Part shown: in pieces, positions 37,563 to 47,811 of the stretch | Position numbering within the stretch: the first letter of the stretch is position 1 | Layout: each line of letters opens with the position of its first letter | From: an uncultured Lachnospiraceae bacterium | GTDB lineage: Bacteria; Bacillota; Clostridia; Lachnospirales; Lachnospiraceae | DNA: 64,000 bases | Assembly: GCA_910578555.1 (NCBI GenBank) | Contig: CAJTPS010000015.1 | Location: forward strand, 1 to 64,000 | Direction of reading: 5' to 3' | The notes under the pieces: model-generated | What the model was told of the DNA's origin: nothing | The model's input: only the letters and a program-made list of their open reading frames with translations | Databases searched by the model: none | Program-made: the position numbers and the translations under genes

Positions 37563-39164
37563 CTACATATTATTAAGCGCCGCAGCTACAAATCCCTTGA
37601 ACAATGGGTGCGGTCTGTTGGGTCTTGATTTCAGTTCCGGATGCGCCTGTGTCGCCACGAAGAAAGGATGATCGGGCAACTCGCACATTTCTACGATACG
37701 TCCGTCAGGGGACAGACCGGACAGCTTCATGCCGTTCTCGGTCAGCACCGCACGGTAATCATTGTTTACCTCATAGCGGTGTCTGTGTCTTTCATGAATC
37801 GTCTCCTCGCCGTACAGTCCATATGCTTTGGAAGACTTGTCCAGTACGCAGGGATAAGAACCGAGACGCAGTGTGCCGCCGATATCTTCCACACCGTTCT
37901 GATCGGGCATAAGCGCGATCACCGGATGCGTTGTGGAAGGGTCGAGCTCTATGCTGTGTGCGTCGTTATAGGAGAGTACATTTCTGGCAAACTCCACGAT
38001 TGCAAGCTGCATACCGAGACAGAGACCCAGGAAGGGAATCTTGTTGGTTCTGGCATAGGTGATGGCATGAATCTTGCCTTCGATACCCCGGTCGCCGAAT
38101 CCGCCCGGTACGAGAATGCCGTTCACATCTTGCAAAAGTTCCTGGACATTATCTTTTGTCACCGTTTCGGAATCAACCCATTTAATATTTACGACACAGC
38201 GATTGGAGATACCGCCGTGCTTTAAGGCTTCGACAACACTGATATAAGCGTCGTGAAGTTGTGTATACTTACCTACAAGAGCGATCGTGACTTCACTTAT
38301 GGGGGTCCGCAGAGCTTCTACGACCGCCTTCCAGTCTGTCAGATCGGGTTCCGGACAATCCAGCCGCAGACAGTCACATGCGACTTGAGCCAGATGCTCC
38401 TGCTCCATCGCGAGGGGAGCCTCATACAAATGTTCCACATCCAGGTTCTGCAGAACGCGATTGCTCGGCACGTTACAGAACAGAGCAATTTTATCTTTTA
38501 AGGTCTGATCTAACGGGCGCTCGCTGCGGCATACGATGATGTCGGGCTGCAGCCCCATACCCTGTAATTCCTTAACGCTTGCCTGTGTAGGCTTGGTCTT
38601 CATCTCCTGAGACGCGCTCAGATAAGGAATCAGTGTTACATGGATCAGGATCGCATTCTCTCTGCCTACCTCATGCTGGAACTGACGAATGGACTCTAAG
38701 AACGGCTGACTCTCGATATCGCCGACCGTACCGCCCACTTCAATGATGGCAATACGGGTGTCCTCGTCGGTAAAATTGCGGTAGAAACGGCTCTTGATCT
38801 CATTGGTGATATGCGGAATGACCTGTACGGTGCCGCCGCCGTAATCTCCGCGTCGTTCTTTCTGTAATACCGACCAGTATACTTTTCCGGTTGTCACGTT
38901 GGAATTCTTGTCCAGATTTTCATCGATGAACCGCTCGTAGTGACCGAGGTCAAGGTCGGTTTCCGTGCCGTCCTCCGTGACGAAGACCTCGCCGTGCTGG
39001 ATCGGGTTCATCGTGCCGGGATCAATATTAATATAGGGATCAAATTTCTGCATTGTGACCTTATAGCCGCGGGCTTTCAATAATCTTCCCAGTGAAGCGG
39101 CTGTAATGCCCTTGCCGAGGCCGGATACAACACCGCCTGTTACAAATACGTATTTTACTGCCAT
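37563..39164 (-). CDS. pyrG: CTP synthase
   Basis: This 533-residue enzyme makes CTP from UTP, ATP and glutamine. The synthetase domain begins FVTGGVVSGLGKGITAASLG (P-loop) and includes GGTVGDIESQPFLE. The glutaminase domain has GGFGDRGIEGK, the nucleophile cysteine in PFLGLCLGMQLAI and the His-Glu pair in QAHPELKSRPNRPHPLF. Length is standard. The leader does not show the G-run attenuator known for Bacillus pyrG. It is divergent from ftsH. Confidence 0.97.
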   Translation of the reverse strand: MAVKYVFVTGGVVSGLGKGITAASLGRLLKARGYKVTMQKFDPYINIDPGTMNPIQHGEVFVTEDGTETDLDLGHYERFIDENLDKNSNVTTGKVYWSVLQKERRGDYGGGTVQVIPHITNEIKSRFYRNFTDEDTRIAIIEVGGTVGDIESQPFLESIRQFQHEVGRENAILIHVTLIPYLSASQEMKTKPTQASVKELQGMGLQPDIIVCRSERPLDQTLKDKIALFCNVPSNRVLQNLDVEHLYEAPLAMEQEHLAQVACDCLRLDCPEPDLTDWKAVVEALRTPISEVTIALVGKYTQLHDAYISVVEALKHGGISNRCVVNIKWVDSETVTKDNVQELLQDVNGILVPGGFGDRGIEGKIHAITYARTNKIPFLGLCLGMQLAIVEFARNVLSYNDAHSIELDPSTTHPVIALMPDQNGVEDIGGTLRLGSYPCVLDKSSKAYGLYGEETIHERHRHRYEVNNDYRAVLTENGMKLSGLSPDGRIVEMCELPDHPFFVATQAHPELKSRPNRPHPLFKGFVAAALNNM

Positions 39165-39545
39165 TTTTGTTCCATGCCTTTCTGTAATGAAAAATAACTA
39201 TTCGCAGAGAACTGAAAAAAGATGCCGATATGCCGAAGCAGATACAATCGGATCGTGAGCATTCAAATACCTGAAAGAACGGTTCTCTGATATAGTTACG
39301 GTTAAAAACAATATATCAGTTATTATACAATGGAAAGACAGGAAAAATCTACTCCAAAGGTCAAATTTTGTAAAAAACTTTATAATTCTTTAATACTTGT
39401 GTGCAGAAATTCATAATTCTCATATTGATTTATGATTTTGCCTTCTATATACTGAATATAGTTCTTCGATTATGGATTTCTTCCGTATTCTCTAAGGGGC
39501 GGGAGCATGAAAATAAAATATATTTGAAGAAAGTGAGGATTCCTC
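39165..39545. other. divergent region between pyrG and ftsH
   Basis: The 381 bases hold the ftsH promoter (39425-39453), a possible minus-strand -10 TATAAT (39327-39322) for pyrG with no convincing -35, and AT-rich sequence without a gene. Confidence 0.45.
39425..39453 (+). promoter_or_regulatory. promoter of ftsH
   Basis: TTGATT (39425-39430) and TATACT (39448-39453) are 17 bases apart, giving a leader of about 85 bases. Confidence 0.55.
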
Positions 39546-41951
39546 ATGGATGATAATTTAAACTCTTATGACGGCGGACCCGGTCACGGACCGAATGGAT
39601 CAGGCGGTTCCGGCGGCGGCAACGGCGGACCGGGCGGTCCGAACGGGAGCGGCAATGATCCCCGGAAACAGAGCCTGATCATGCTGGTGATTGCGGCTTT
39701 GGTTACACTGCTGTGCATCAGCGTATTTATGAAAATGCTGACCGGCGCCAGTAATCAGGAGATCACCTACAACGCTTTTATTCAGATGGTAGAAGACGGG
39801 AAGGTGGAGAGTGTGACTGTCGAATCAGACAGAATCACGATTTATCCGAAAGGTGAGAAATCTACATCCCCGTTTATGTATGCATACGGCATGGGTTCTA
39901 TTACCTACTATACGGGCAGGATGGAGGACGACGATACGCTTACGCAGCGCCTGCTGGAGCATGACGTGGCCGTGAACAAACAGGTGTCGGACAGCTCCAG
40001 TGTGATCATGACGGTGCTGCTTTACTATGTTCTGCCGATCCTTCTGATGTGGGGGCTTTTGAGCCTGCTGTTTCGACGGATGGGCGGTAAAGGCGGTCCC
40101 ATGGGCGTAGGTAAGAGTACGGCCAAGGCGTATGTGCAGAAGGAGACAGGCATCACATTTAAGGATGTGGCAGGTGAGGATGAAGCGAAAGAATCGCTGG
40201 TGGAGGTCGTGGACTTCCTGCATAATCCCGGCAAGTATGCCAAGATCGGTGCGAGACTTCCCAAGGGGGCATTGCTGGTGGGACCGCCCGGCACGGGTAA
40301 GACGCTGCTTGCCAAGGCGGTTGCAGGAGAGGCGCATGTGCCGTTTTTCTCCTTATCCGGATCTGATTTTATAGAGCTGTATGTAGGCGTGGGCGCTTCC
40401 CGTGTGCGTGATTTGTTCAAGGAAGCGGAGAAGAACGCGCCCTGTATCGTGTTCATAGATGAGATCGACGCCATCGGCCGGAGCAGAGACTCCAAGTATG
40501 GCGGCGGCAATGAGGAGCGGGAGCAGACGCTGAACCAGCTTTTGTCCGAGATGGATGGTTTCGACGGCAAGAAGGGTATTATTATTCTGGCGGCGACCAA
40601 CAGACCGGAGATTCTGGATAAGGCATTACTGCGTCCGGGACGTTTTGACCGGAGAATTATCGTAGATAAGCCCGACCTGAAAGGGCGTGTGGAAATACTG
40701 AAAGTACACGCCAAGGATGTACGGATGGACGAGACGGTGGACCTGAACGAGATCGCGCTGGCAACTTCCGGCGCGGTGGGTTCCGATCTTGCAAATATGA
40801 TCAACGAAGCTGCTATTAATGCCGTGAAGACAGGCAGAGAGTATGTGAGCCAGAAGGATTTGTTTGACGCTGTAGAGCAGGTGCTTGTAGGTAAAGAGAA
40901 GAAAGACCGCATCATGAGTAAGGAAGAGCGTAAGATCGTTTCTTATCATGAGGTGGGGCATGCGCTTGTCAGTGCGCTGCAGAAAAATTCCGAGCCGGTA
41001 CAGAAGATTACGATCGTACCCAGAACCATGGGTGCGCTGGGGTATGTGATGCATGTGCCGGAGGAAGAGAAATATCTGGATACCGAGGCGGAGCTTCGTG
41101 ACAGGCTGGTAGGGCTGCTGGGCGGACGTGCGGCGGAAGAGATCGTGTTCGACACGGTTACTACGGGCGCGGCCAACGATATTGAGCAGGCGACCAGTAT
41201 TGCCCGCAATATGATTACGCGTTTCGGTATGAGCAAGAAGTTCGGACTTATGGGGCTGGCTACGGTGGAGAGTCAGTATCTGGACGGCAGAGCGTCCCTG
41301 ACCTGTTCCGAGATGACGGCGGCAGAGATTGATAACGAAGTGATGAAGCTGCTTCGAGACAGCTATAAGCAGGCGAAGAAACTGCTTAAGGAGAACCGTG
41401 AAATCATGGATAAGCTGGCGGCGCATCTGATCGAGAAAGAGACGATCACTGGCAAGGAGTTCATGAAGATATACCGCAAGGAGAAGGGCATTCCGGAACC
41501 GGAAGAAGATGAGACAGCCGGGAAAAAGGACGGCGAGAAAGCGCAGGAGAAGCTGACGGAGGCACCTAAGGCGGAGACTCCGGTGACAGAACAGACAGCG
41601 CAGTCCGTACCGGCAGCCGGACAGACTGTGCCGCCGTGGCAAGAGCAGCCGCAGTCACAGCAGCCCGGGTATGTACAGCCGCCGGGGCAGGAGCAGCAGC
41701 CCATGCCGGGGACGCAGACACCGTCTTGGAACGGGCAGGCATCGGCACCACAGCAGCAACAGCCTGCATGGGGACAGCTGCCGACGCCTCCGGAGCAGCA
41801 GACAGGAGCGCAGCCGACACCGCCGGAGAACGGTCAGTCACAGCCGGGGCAGGAGCCGCAGTGGCAGCCGCCCACACAGCCGCAGCCCGAGAACCGCGGA
41901 CGCTTCTCACAGGCACCGGAACCGCGGGACGACAGAGATGAGCATAAGTAA
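39546..41951 (+). CDS. ftsH: ATP-dependent zinc metalloprotease FtsH with low-complexity ends
   Basis: This 801-residue membrane protease degrades damaged or short-lived membrane and cytosolic proteins. Two helices (about 38-60 and 155-178) flank the small periplasm-side domain. The AAA module has Walker A GPPGTGKT (246-253), Walker B CIVFIDEIDAIG and the second region of homology in AATNRPEILDKALLRPGRFDR. Zinc ligands are H468 and H472 in HEVGH. The start follows GTGAGGA. Two features are odd. Residues 7-35 are almost only Gly, Pro, Asn and Ser. About 150 residues after position 650 are Pro/Gln/Gly-rich, whereas typical FtsH ends near 610-650. The tails may bind partners; this is inference. 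Confidence 0.95.
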   Translation: MDDNLNSYDGGPGHGPNGSGGSGGGNGGPGGPNGSGNDPRKQSLIMLVIAALVTLLCISVFMKMLTGASNQEITYNAFIQMVEDGKVESVTVESDRITIYPKGEKSTSPFMYAYGMGSITYYTGRMEDDDTLTQRLLEHDVAVNKQVSDSSSVIMTVLLYYVLPILLMWGLLSLLFRRMGGKGGPMGVGKSTAKAYVQKETGITFKDVAGEDEAKESLVEVVDFLHNPGKYAKIGARLPKGALLVGPPGTGKTLLAKAVAGEAHVPFFSLSGSDFIELYVGVGASRVRDLFKEAEKNAPCIVFIDEIDAIGRSRDSKYGGGNEEREQTLNQLLSEMDGFDGKKGIIILAATNRPEILDKALLRPGRFDRRIIVDKPDLKGRVEILKVHAKDVRMDETVDLNEIALATSGAVGSDLANMINEAAINAVKTGREYVSQKDLFDAVEQVLVGKEKKDRIMSKEERKIVSYHEVGHALVSALQKNSEPVQKITIVPRTMGALGYVMHVPEEEKYLDTEAELRDRLVGLLGGRAAEEIVFDTVTTGAANDIEQATSIARNMITRFGMSKKFGLMGLATVESQYLDGRASLTCSEMTAAEIDNEVMKLLRDSYKQAKKLLKENREIMDKLAAHLIEKETITGKEFMKIYRKEKGIPEPEEDETAGKKDGEKAQEKLTEAPKAETPVTEQTAQSVPAAGQTVPPWQEQPQSQQPGYVQPPGQEQQPMPGTQTPSWNGQASAPQQQQPAWGQLPTPPEQQTGAQPTPPENGQSQPGQEPQWQPPTQPQPENRGRFSQAPEPRDDRDEHK

Positions 41952-41980
41952 GACAGGTTATTAAGAAAGATATTTTGCAG

Positions 41981-42011
41981 GGCAAAGTCAGTGTGGTTCA
42001 TTGACTTTGCC
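41981..42011 (+). terminator. hairpin after ftsH
   Basis: GGCAAAGTCA (41981-41990) pairs with TGACTTTGCC (42002-42011), followed by a weak TTAT. It probably ends the ftsH transcript. Confidence 0.55.
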
Positions 42012-42081
42012 TTATCTGCTATATTAGTATTAAGTAGAATGAACCATGAAATGCGGCGGAGATTGATAGAAGGAAACGATT

Positions 42082-43944
42082 ATGTTTGATTTTGATGATG
42101 AATTGAAAAAGTTGCCGAATGCCCCCGGCGTTTATCTCATGCATGATTCTGCCGACACCATCATCTATGTGGGCAAGGCGGTGAATCTGCATAACCGCGT
42201 GCGCTCTTATTTTCGCAAGATCGTCGGCAGGGGACCGCAGATTGATAAGATGGTACAGCAGATCGCGCGGTTCGAGTATATCGTGACGGATTCCGAGTTG
42301 GAAGCGCTCGTGCTGGAGAATAATCTGATCAAAGAGTACAGTCCGAAGTATAATACCATGCTGAAGGACGATAAGACCTATCCTTATATCAAGGTGACGA
42401 TGGGCGAAGAATATCCGCGTATCCTTTTTTCCAGAGAGATGAAGAAGGACCGCTCGAAATATTTCGGACCGTACACGAGCGCGGCGGCGGTCAAGGATAC
42501 GATCGAACTGATGAACAAGCTCTATCAGCTTAAGACCTGCAACCGCAAACTGCCGCGGGATATCGGGCTGGAGCGCCCCTGCCTGAATTACCATATCAAA
42601 CAGTGTCTCGTGCCGTGCCAGGGGTATATTGATAAAGAGTCATACCGGGAGCGGGTGGAGCAGGCGCTGGATTTTCTGAATGGCAACTATAAGCCGCTGT
42701 TGAAGGATTTGGAAGATAAAATGACGCGCGCGTCAGAAAACCTGGACTTTGAAGAAGCCATACGATACCGAGATCTTTATAACAGTGTGAAAAGTGTGGC
42801 ACAGAAACAGAAGATCACGGATTCGGACGGTGAAGACAAAGATATTCTGGCGCTGGCGAAAGATGAGAACGATGCGGTCGTGCAGGTGTTCTTCGTGCGT
42901 GACGGTAAGCTGATCGGTCGGGAGCATTTCTATATGACCCATGTGCAGGGTTATGACAGCGCGCAGATCCTGCTGGACTTCGTGAAGCAGTTCTATGCGG
43001 GCACGCCTTATATACCGCGGGAACTGATGCTGCAGGAGGAGATCGCCGATATCGAGATTCTGGAGAAGTGGCTGAGCGGCCGCAAAGGCGCCAGGGTCTA
43101 TATTCGTGTGCCGAAGAAAGGTGCGAAGGAGAAGCTTGTGGAACTGGCGGCACAGAATGCCCATCTCGTCTTAAGTCAGGATAAAGAGCGCATCAAGCGG
43201 GAAGAAGGCAGAACCATCGGCGCGGTGAAGGAGATCGCCGCACTGCTCGACTTAGAGCAGGTGAGCCGCATGGAAGCGTTCGATATCTCCAATATCAGCG
43301 GATTTGCCAATGTCGGTTCTATGGTGGTGTTCGAGAAAGGCAAAGCGAAGCGCAGTGATTATCGTAAGTTCCGGATACAGTCTGTGTCGGGACCGGACGA
43401 TTATGCGTGCATGAAGGAAGTGCTCACGAGGCGGTTCATACACGGTATGGAAGAGAAGGAAGAGCTGAACCGCAAAGAGATGGATCAAGAGTTCGGCAGC
43501 TTCACGAAATTCCCTGATCTGCTGTTAATGGACGGCGGCAGAGGACAGGTGAATATCGCGCTGCAGGTATTAGAGGAGCTTCATCTGGACATTCCGGTCT
43601 GCGGCATGGTGAAGGACGATAACCACCGCACCAGAGGACTGTATTATCATAATGTAGAGATACCCATCGATACGCACTCGGAGGGCTTCAAGCTAATCAC
43701 CAGAATACAGGACGAGGCGCACCGCTTCGCGATCGAGTATCACCGCTCCCTGCGTTCTAAGGCACAGGTGAAGTCCGTGCTGGACGAAATCCCCGGCGTA
43801 GGACCCGCGAGGCGCAAGGCGCTCATGCGGCATTTCGGTTCCATAAATGAGATCAAAGAGGCATCGGTGGAGCAGTTGTGCGAAGTGCCGGAGATTCCGG
43901 AACATATCGGGAAGCAGATTTATGAGTTCTTTCGTAGTAAATAA
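42082..43944 (+). CDS. uvrC: excinuclease ABC subunit C
   Basis: This 620-residue nuclease makes the dual incisions in nucleotide excision repair after UvrA and UvrB mark the lesion. The GIY-YIG domain lies at the start (PGVYLMHD, IIYVGKAVNLHNRVRSYF), a UVR motif that contacts UvrB at about 200-235, the RNase H-like UvrC domain with EAFDISNISGFANVGSMVVF and LLMDGGRGQV, and tandem helix-hairpin-helix motifs at the end (LDEIPGVGPARRKALMRHFGS). RBS AGAAGGAAA precedes ATG. Length is typical. Confidence 0.97.
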   Translation: MFDFDDELKKLPNAPGVYLMHDSADTIIYVGKAVNLHNRVRSYFRKIVGRGPQIDKMVQQIARFEYIVTDSELEALVLENNLIKEYSPKYNTMLKDDKTYPYIKVTMGEEYPRILFSREMKKDRSKYFGPYTSAAAVKDTIELMNKLYQLKTCNRKLPRDIGLERPCLNYHIKQCLVPCQGYIDKESYRERVEQALDFLNGNYKPLLKDLEDKMTRASENLDFEEAIRYRDLYNSVKSVAQKQKITDSDGEDKDILALAKDENDAVVQVFFVRDGKLIGREHFYMTHVQGYDSAQILLDFVKQFYAGTPYIPRELMLQEEIADIEILEKWLSGRKGARVYIRVPKKGAKEKLVELAAQNAHLVLSQDKERIKREEGRTIGAVKEIAALLDLEQVSRMEAFDISNISGFANVGSMVVFEKGKAKRSDYRKFRIQSVSGPDDYACMKEVLTRRFIHGMEEKEELNRKEMDQEFGSFTKFPDLLLMDGGRGQVNIALQVLEELHLDIPVCGMVKDDNHRTRGLYYHNVEIPIDTHSEGFKLITRIQDEAHRFAIEYHRSLRSKAQVKSVLDEIPGVGPARRKALMRHFGSINEIKEASVEQLCEVPEIPEHIGKQIYEFFRSK

Positions 43945-44090
43945 GTACTATGCTGAAAGTGCCCTTTTGTGTAGAATATATGGAATTAGAAGCTGCCCTT
44001 TTGTGCAAATGGAAGTGGAAGGAACAATCAGACGCTAAATGAATCATTTCAAAGCATGTCCTTTCCGATCAGTACGTAAGTGTCAGCATA

Positions 44091-44795
44091 TCAGTGTGTT
44101 CCCGCATATAAAAGAAAAGCCTTCTTGAAATCCTTGTATTTCCTGCGCGTGAGATATGCGTTAAACTGATTATCGTGCAGATGGATTACGGTGTGGTTAA
44201 AATCGCTCACATGGGCAAAATTTACAATAAAGCTTCGATGGGATTGAAAAAACATGCCGGATGGAAGTCTGTCGAGCCAGTACCGCATATTTTGTGCGGT
44301 GTGATAATCCCCGTCGGTCGTATGAACGATGACTTCGTGACCTTTAGTCTCTATGGATATAATATGCGACGTATGGATTGTGTAAACCCTGTCCTTCGTG
44401 TCGACGGGAAGCGTTGTCGTTATATTCGAGTATATGTTCAACGCTTTCTGCAGGCTGCGGAGAAGGCGCTCTTCATCAATCGGCTTGGACAGATAGCGGA
44501 ATGCCCGCAGATCCATTGCATCGTCCAGATACTTGTTATGAGAAGTCACAAAAATAATGAGCACATCTTTATTGCGTTCCACTAACTGCTGTCCTACACG
44601 GAGACCGTTCATCTCAGGCATTTCTATATCCAGAAAAACAAGATCTTTCGGTTCCTGATCCTCCAGCAGAGCGGTTCCGTTCTGGAAAGTTGATATTTCA
44701 CAGGTTTTCGGATATTTTCCCCGTAGATAAGTATGTATGAAGTCTGATAAGTATTCTACCGTGACCGGATCATCGTCGCAGATACAGATTCTCAA
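44091..44795 (-). CDS. LytTR-family response regulator (orphan)
   Basis: This 234-residue regulator has a receiver opening RICICDDDPVTVEYL with the phospho-acceptor in DLVFLDIEMPEMNGL and lysine in FRYLSKPIDEE. Its LytTR DNA-binding domain (about 135-234) contains HIISIETKGHEVIVHT and FFQSHRSFIVNFAHV. The start is a TTG at 44795 set by AGGAGAG 7 bases upstream; frames reaching 44924 have no RBS. No kinase gene is adjacent. It is divergent from the first secreted vWA gene, whose promoter carries a repeat block also found at the second vWA gene, so it is the natural candidate regulator of both. Confidence 0.85.
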   Translation of the reverse strand: MRICICDDDPVTVEYLSDFIHTYLRGKYPKTCEISTFQNGTALLEDQEPKDLVFLDIEMPEMNGLRVGQQLVERNKDVLIIFVTSHNKYLDDAMDLRAFRYLSKPIDEERLLRSLQKALNIYSNITTTLPVDTKDRVYTIHTSHIISIETKGHEVIVHTTDGDYHTAQNMRYWLDRLPSGMFFQSHRSFIVNFAHVSDFNHTVIHLHDNQFNAYLTRRKYKDFKKAFLLYAGTH

Positions 44796-44904
44796 GGCGG
44801 CTCTCCTGTTATGGGTGTAAGCCGGGTAATGTATGTCATGCTGAGAAGAGATTCGACTTACGGGGTATGATAGTGGTGATAAATCGTTAATGTATTGCAA
44901 GACA

Positions 44905-44934
44905 ATTATAGTACATAAGCGCAAGTGTTGTAAA
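44905..44934 (-). promoter_or_regulatory. promoter of the LytTR regulator gene
   Basis: On the minus strand TTTACA (44934-44929) and TATAAT (44910-44905) are 18 bases apart. It lies back to back with the vWA promoter. Confidence 0.5.
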
Positions 44935-44958
44935 GGAAAAGTGGCGTAAAATATAAAA

Positions 44959-45031
44959 AACGACCAAAATTGGCAAAAAAATGTCGTTTCGGGGAAAAAT
45001 GTTGATTTTAACTATGAAAATAAAATATGAT
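44959..45031 (+). promoter_or_regulatory. operator and promoter of vWA gene 1
   Basis: An inverted repeat AACGAC (44959-44964) ... GTCGTT (44983-44988) lies 13 bases before a promoter TTGATT (45002-45007), 18-base spacer, TATGAT (45026-45031). Nearly the same block, with the same spacing, recurs at 51711-51783. The position just upstream of -35 suits an activator of LytTR type. Confidence 0.7.
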
Positions 45032-45075
45032 AACAGAAAGTAAACGTCAATTATCAGACAACAAGGAGGAAACGA

Positions 45076-47797
45076 ATGAAAAGAGCAAAGAAGAAAATTC
45101 TTGCGGCATTGTTGATTTTGAGTATGTGTATGAGTACAATGAACATAAAGGCAATGGCGGAAGAGAACGCAGTGGAAACACAGACGGAACAGGGTGAAGG
45201 TGAAACGCAGGACAGTGAGGACAAAGACGCTTCGACGCCAGGCGAAGAAGAGGGTGGTACACAGACCGGCGAAGAGGGAAGCGGCTCACAGCCGGACGGA
45301 GAAGAAGGCGATATACAGCCAGGCGAAGGGGAAGATGGTTCACAGACTGGTGAGGACGAAGGCAGCTCACAGCCGGGTGAAGGGGAAGAAGGCGATACAC
45401 AGCCGGGTGAAGACGAAGGTGCTTCACAGCCAAGTGAAGAGGAGTCCGGCTCCGGGGACGACTCTGCGGCAGAAGAAACAGACAGCTGGGACGGCGTTAC
45501 GACGGAATCGGTATATGAAGGCGGGAACTTTAAGTGACAACCTGACAGACTACGAGGAACTGTACCAGTATCATACCGATCCGCTGTTGGAGGATACGGA
45601 CGGCGACGGTCTGACGGATTATGACGACGTCAAGCTGGGATTCAGCCCGTTACTCAAGGATACGGACGGTAACGGCATCATAGATTCTGAAGAGCGCGTA
45701 CAGCAGACGGTGACCAAAGAGATGAAAGATCCCGGAAAGGAAGGCGTGACAGCCGTAAGCGTTTCCCTCAGTATAAAGGGCAATGCGGAGAAGCGCGTCG
45801 GTATCGAAGATGTATATGATTTCGACAAACTCTCAAGCGGTGTCGTAGGGCTGGTCGGCGTTCCTGTGGAGATCGGCTGTGACACCGATTTCCAGCAGGC
45901 GGATATCACCTTCCATTATGATGTGAATGCGCTGGGGGATACCAAAGAAGACGACCTGTCCATCATGTGGTATGATGAGGCAAACAACTGGTATCAGATA
46001 CTGGACGAAGACTGTGTGATCGATACCGCGAACCATACTGTCACTTATACTACGACCCATTTCTCGACATATATGCTGGTGGACAGCGTATTGTGGTACG
46101 ATGCGTGGCGGGAGAACATAGACTATCGGAACAGTTCTTCCGGGGATACGGTGAAACAGAATTTTGATATAGCCTTTGTAGTTGATACATCCAACAGTAT
46201 GAAAGGGAACAGAATTAGTATTGCCATGACAGCGTTGGGCAAATTTATTGATACCATGCAGGCAGATGATGAAGCTGCTGTTATTACATTTAGTGCGTAT
46301 GGTACTTTAAAACAGAGTTTTACGTCTGACAAGAAAACATTGAAACAAACGTTCCCGTCGATGTACCTAAGCAGGGGGACGAATGTAAATAATGCTCTGC
46401 TTACAGCACTGTCGGCATTTGATAAACATGACTGCGATAAACGAAAAATAATTGTGCTGATCTGTGACGGTGACGTCAATTATGTACAGTCAACGATTGA
46501 CAGATGTATAGCCGGTGATATTCAGATTTATGCCGTTAATGTCGGATACGCGCCATCCCATGCGTTTCTGAACAAAATGGCGGAGCAGACAGGGGGCGAA
46601 TATTATTATGCGGCCACGGCAGACCAGATTGAGGCGGCTTTTGCCGAAGTCATAGGGGACACGACAGACCAGATCGATCCCACGGATGCGGACGGCGACG
46701 GGCTGTATGATATCTTCGAAACTGCAGGCATGAAACTGGCAAATGGACGGATTATTTATACAGATCCTGCGAGTCCGGACACAGATGGAGATGGTCTTAC
46801 GGACTATCAGGAGACAGGCATTGTTTACAATGTGGACGACAGATATATCGGGCTGGGGCATTCCATAAATATAAAATACTTTGCGATGAGAAGTTATCCG
46901 GATCAGATAGACTCGGACGGTGACGGACTGACAGATGACGTGGACGACAGGCCGTTAATGGTAGAGTTTAGTGAAGTCGCAAAGCTGAACAGTAAGTTCT
47001 CAAGTCATTATCTCAACATTGTGGGCAATGATGGTACGACTTATCATGGCGGAAATCAGGGCTGGTGGGAGGATAAGGCACATTTTCAGGAGGGCGGCAA
47101 TAAACTGGAAGAGCAGGTGAAACTGGAACTGGATAAATATTATCGTTTATGGCATATGGGATGCGGAACAATCGCAATGAGCGACGCAGAACTATATATG
47201 ACAATTCAAAATAGTGGTTACAGTTTGAGTGTTTCCAATCCATTTGGTAGCGATTTCCAGCAAACCGGAGTATGTACAGAGGATGCCTATCAGCAATATA
47301 TAGAAAAGATGTATGACACAAAGTATGCAATTGCTGATGATGTGGTAAATAGAAATGTTGGGCTGTATCCGTGGGATATGGAAAGTGGGCTTAAGCGTTT
47401 CCTAAAAGCAAACAACAACTCAAGCAGAAATGTTGAATGGGCAAGATACCGCAGGGACACCTTTATTAAAGAGAAGCAAGAGATAGTGAATGAAATTGAA
47501 GAGATGCTGAATAAGGATATACCGGTGGTATTTTCATATAATACGTTTGAAGAAGACGATGGAATTAGATTATACGTTAGTTTAGAAAATGCCAAGAATG
47601 ACATAACGACTAATAATGATAGAACACCGCCCTCTCATTATATGACAATAGTAGGATTGTATAAGTATGCAAGTGATCAACCTATGCAATACAAATATAT
47701 TCTTGAAGTGGTGAGCTGGGGAAAAGTTTATTATATTGATTATGATATGTATGCAAAAAATTTAAATTATTTTTCTAATATTCTGTCGGTATATTAA
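45076..47797 (+). pseudogene. secreted vWA / TSP3 / papain-like protein, frameshifted with internal deletion
   Basis: The first frame (45076-45537) gives a signal peptide (about 1-31) and an acidic Gly/Glu/Gln/Pro repeat region, ending at TGA after EGGNFK. The +1 frame is open from there to 47797. It encodes TSP3 calcium-binding repeats (DTDGDGLTDYDD), a vWA domain with MIDAS DTSNS (D codon at 46184), more TSP3 repeats and a C-terminal domain. That last domain has cysteine in MGCGTIAMSD (codon 47162) and histidine in SHYMTIVG (codon 47636), resembling a papain-like or C39-type peptidase. Compared with the intact paralogue at 51810, the two CBM2-like domains are missing at the junction. One deletion could explain both the loss and the shift. 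The 750-residue second part has no RBS-preceded start. The long open frame suggests the damage is recent. Confidence 0.7.
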
Positions 47798-47811
47798 TGA
47801 GGGAACAAGCA

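Noticed and set aside
37563..39330. Bacillus-type pyrG attenuator
   Set aside because: No initial G-run or C-rich terminator was seen in the pyrG leader.
40025..41642. Long minus-strand frames inside ftsH
   Set aside because: They are antisense to the AAA and protease motifs of a certain gene and have no RBS.
41636..41964. Plus-strand Ala- or Arg/His-rich frames in the ftsH tail
   Set aside because: Low-complexity codons of the Pro/Gln tail read in other frames; no start signal.
43945..44090. Direct repeat GCCCTTTTGTG after uvrC
   Set aside because: Two short copies only, no structure or gene around them; likely chance.
45220..45450. Tandem repeats resembling a CRISPR array
   Set aside because: They are in-frame Glu/Gly/Gln/Pro repeats of a secreted protein, with no unique spacers and no cas genes.
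45525..45545. Programmed +1 frameshift as in prfB
   Set aside because: The codon pair before TGA does not offer good +1 re-pairing, and CBM2 domains are missing at the same point, so a deletion is the simpler reading.
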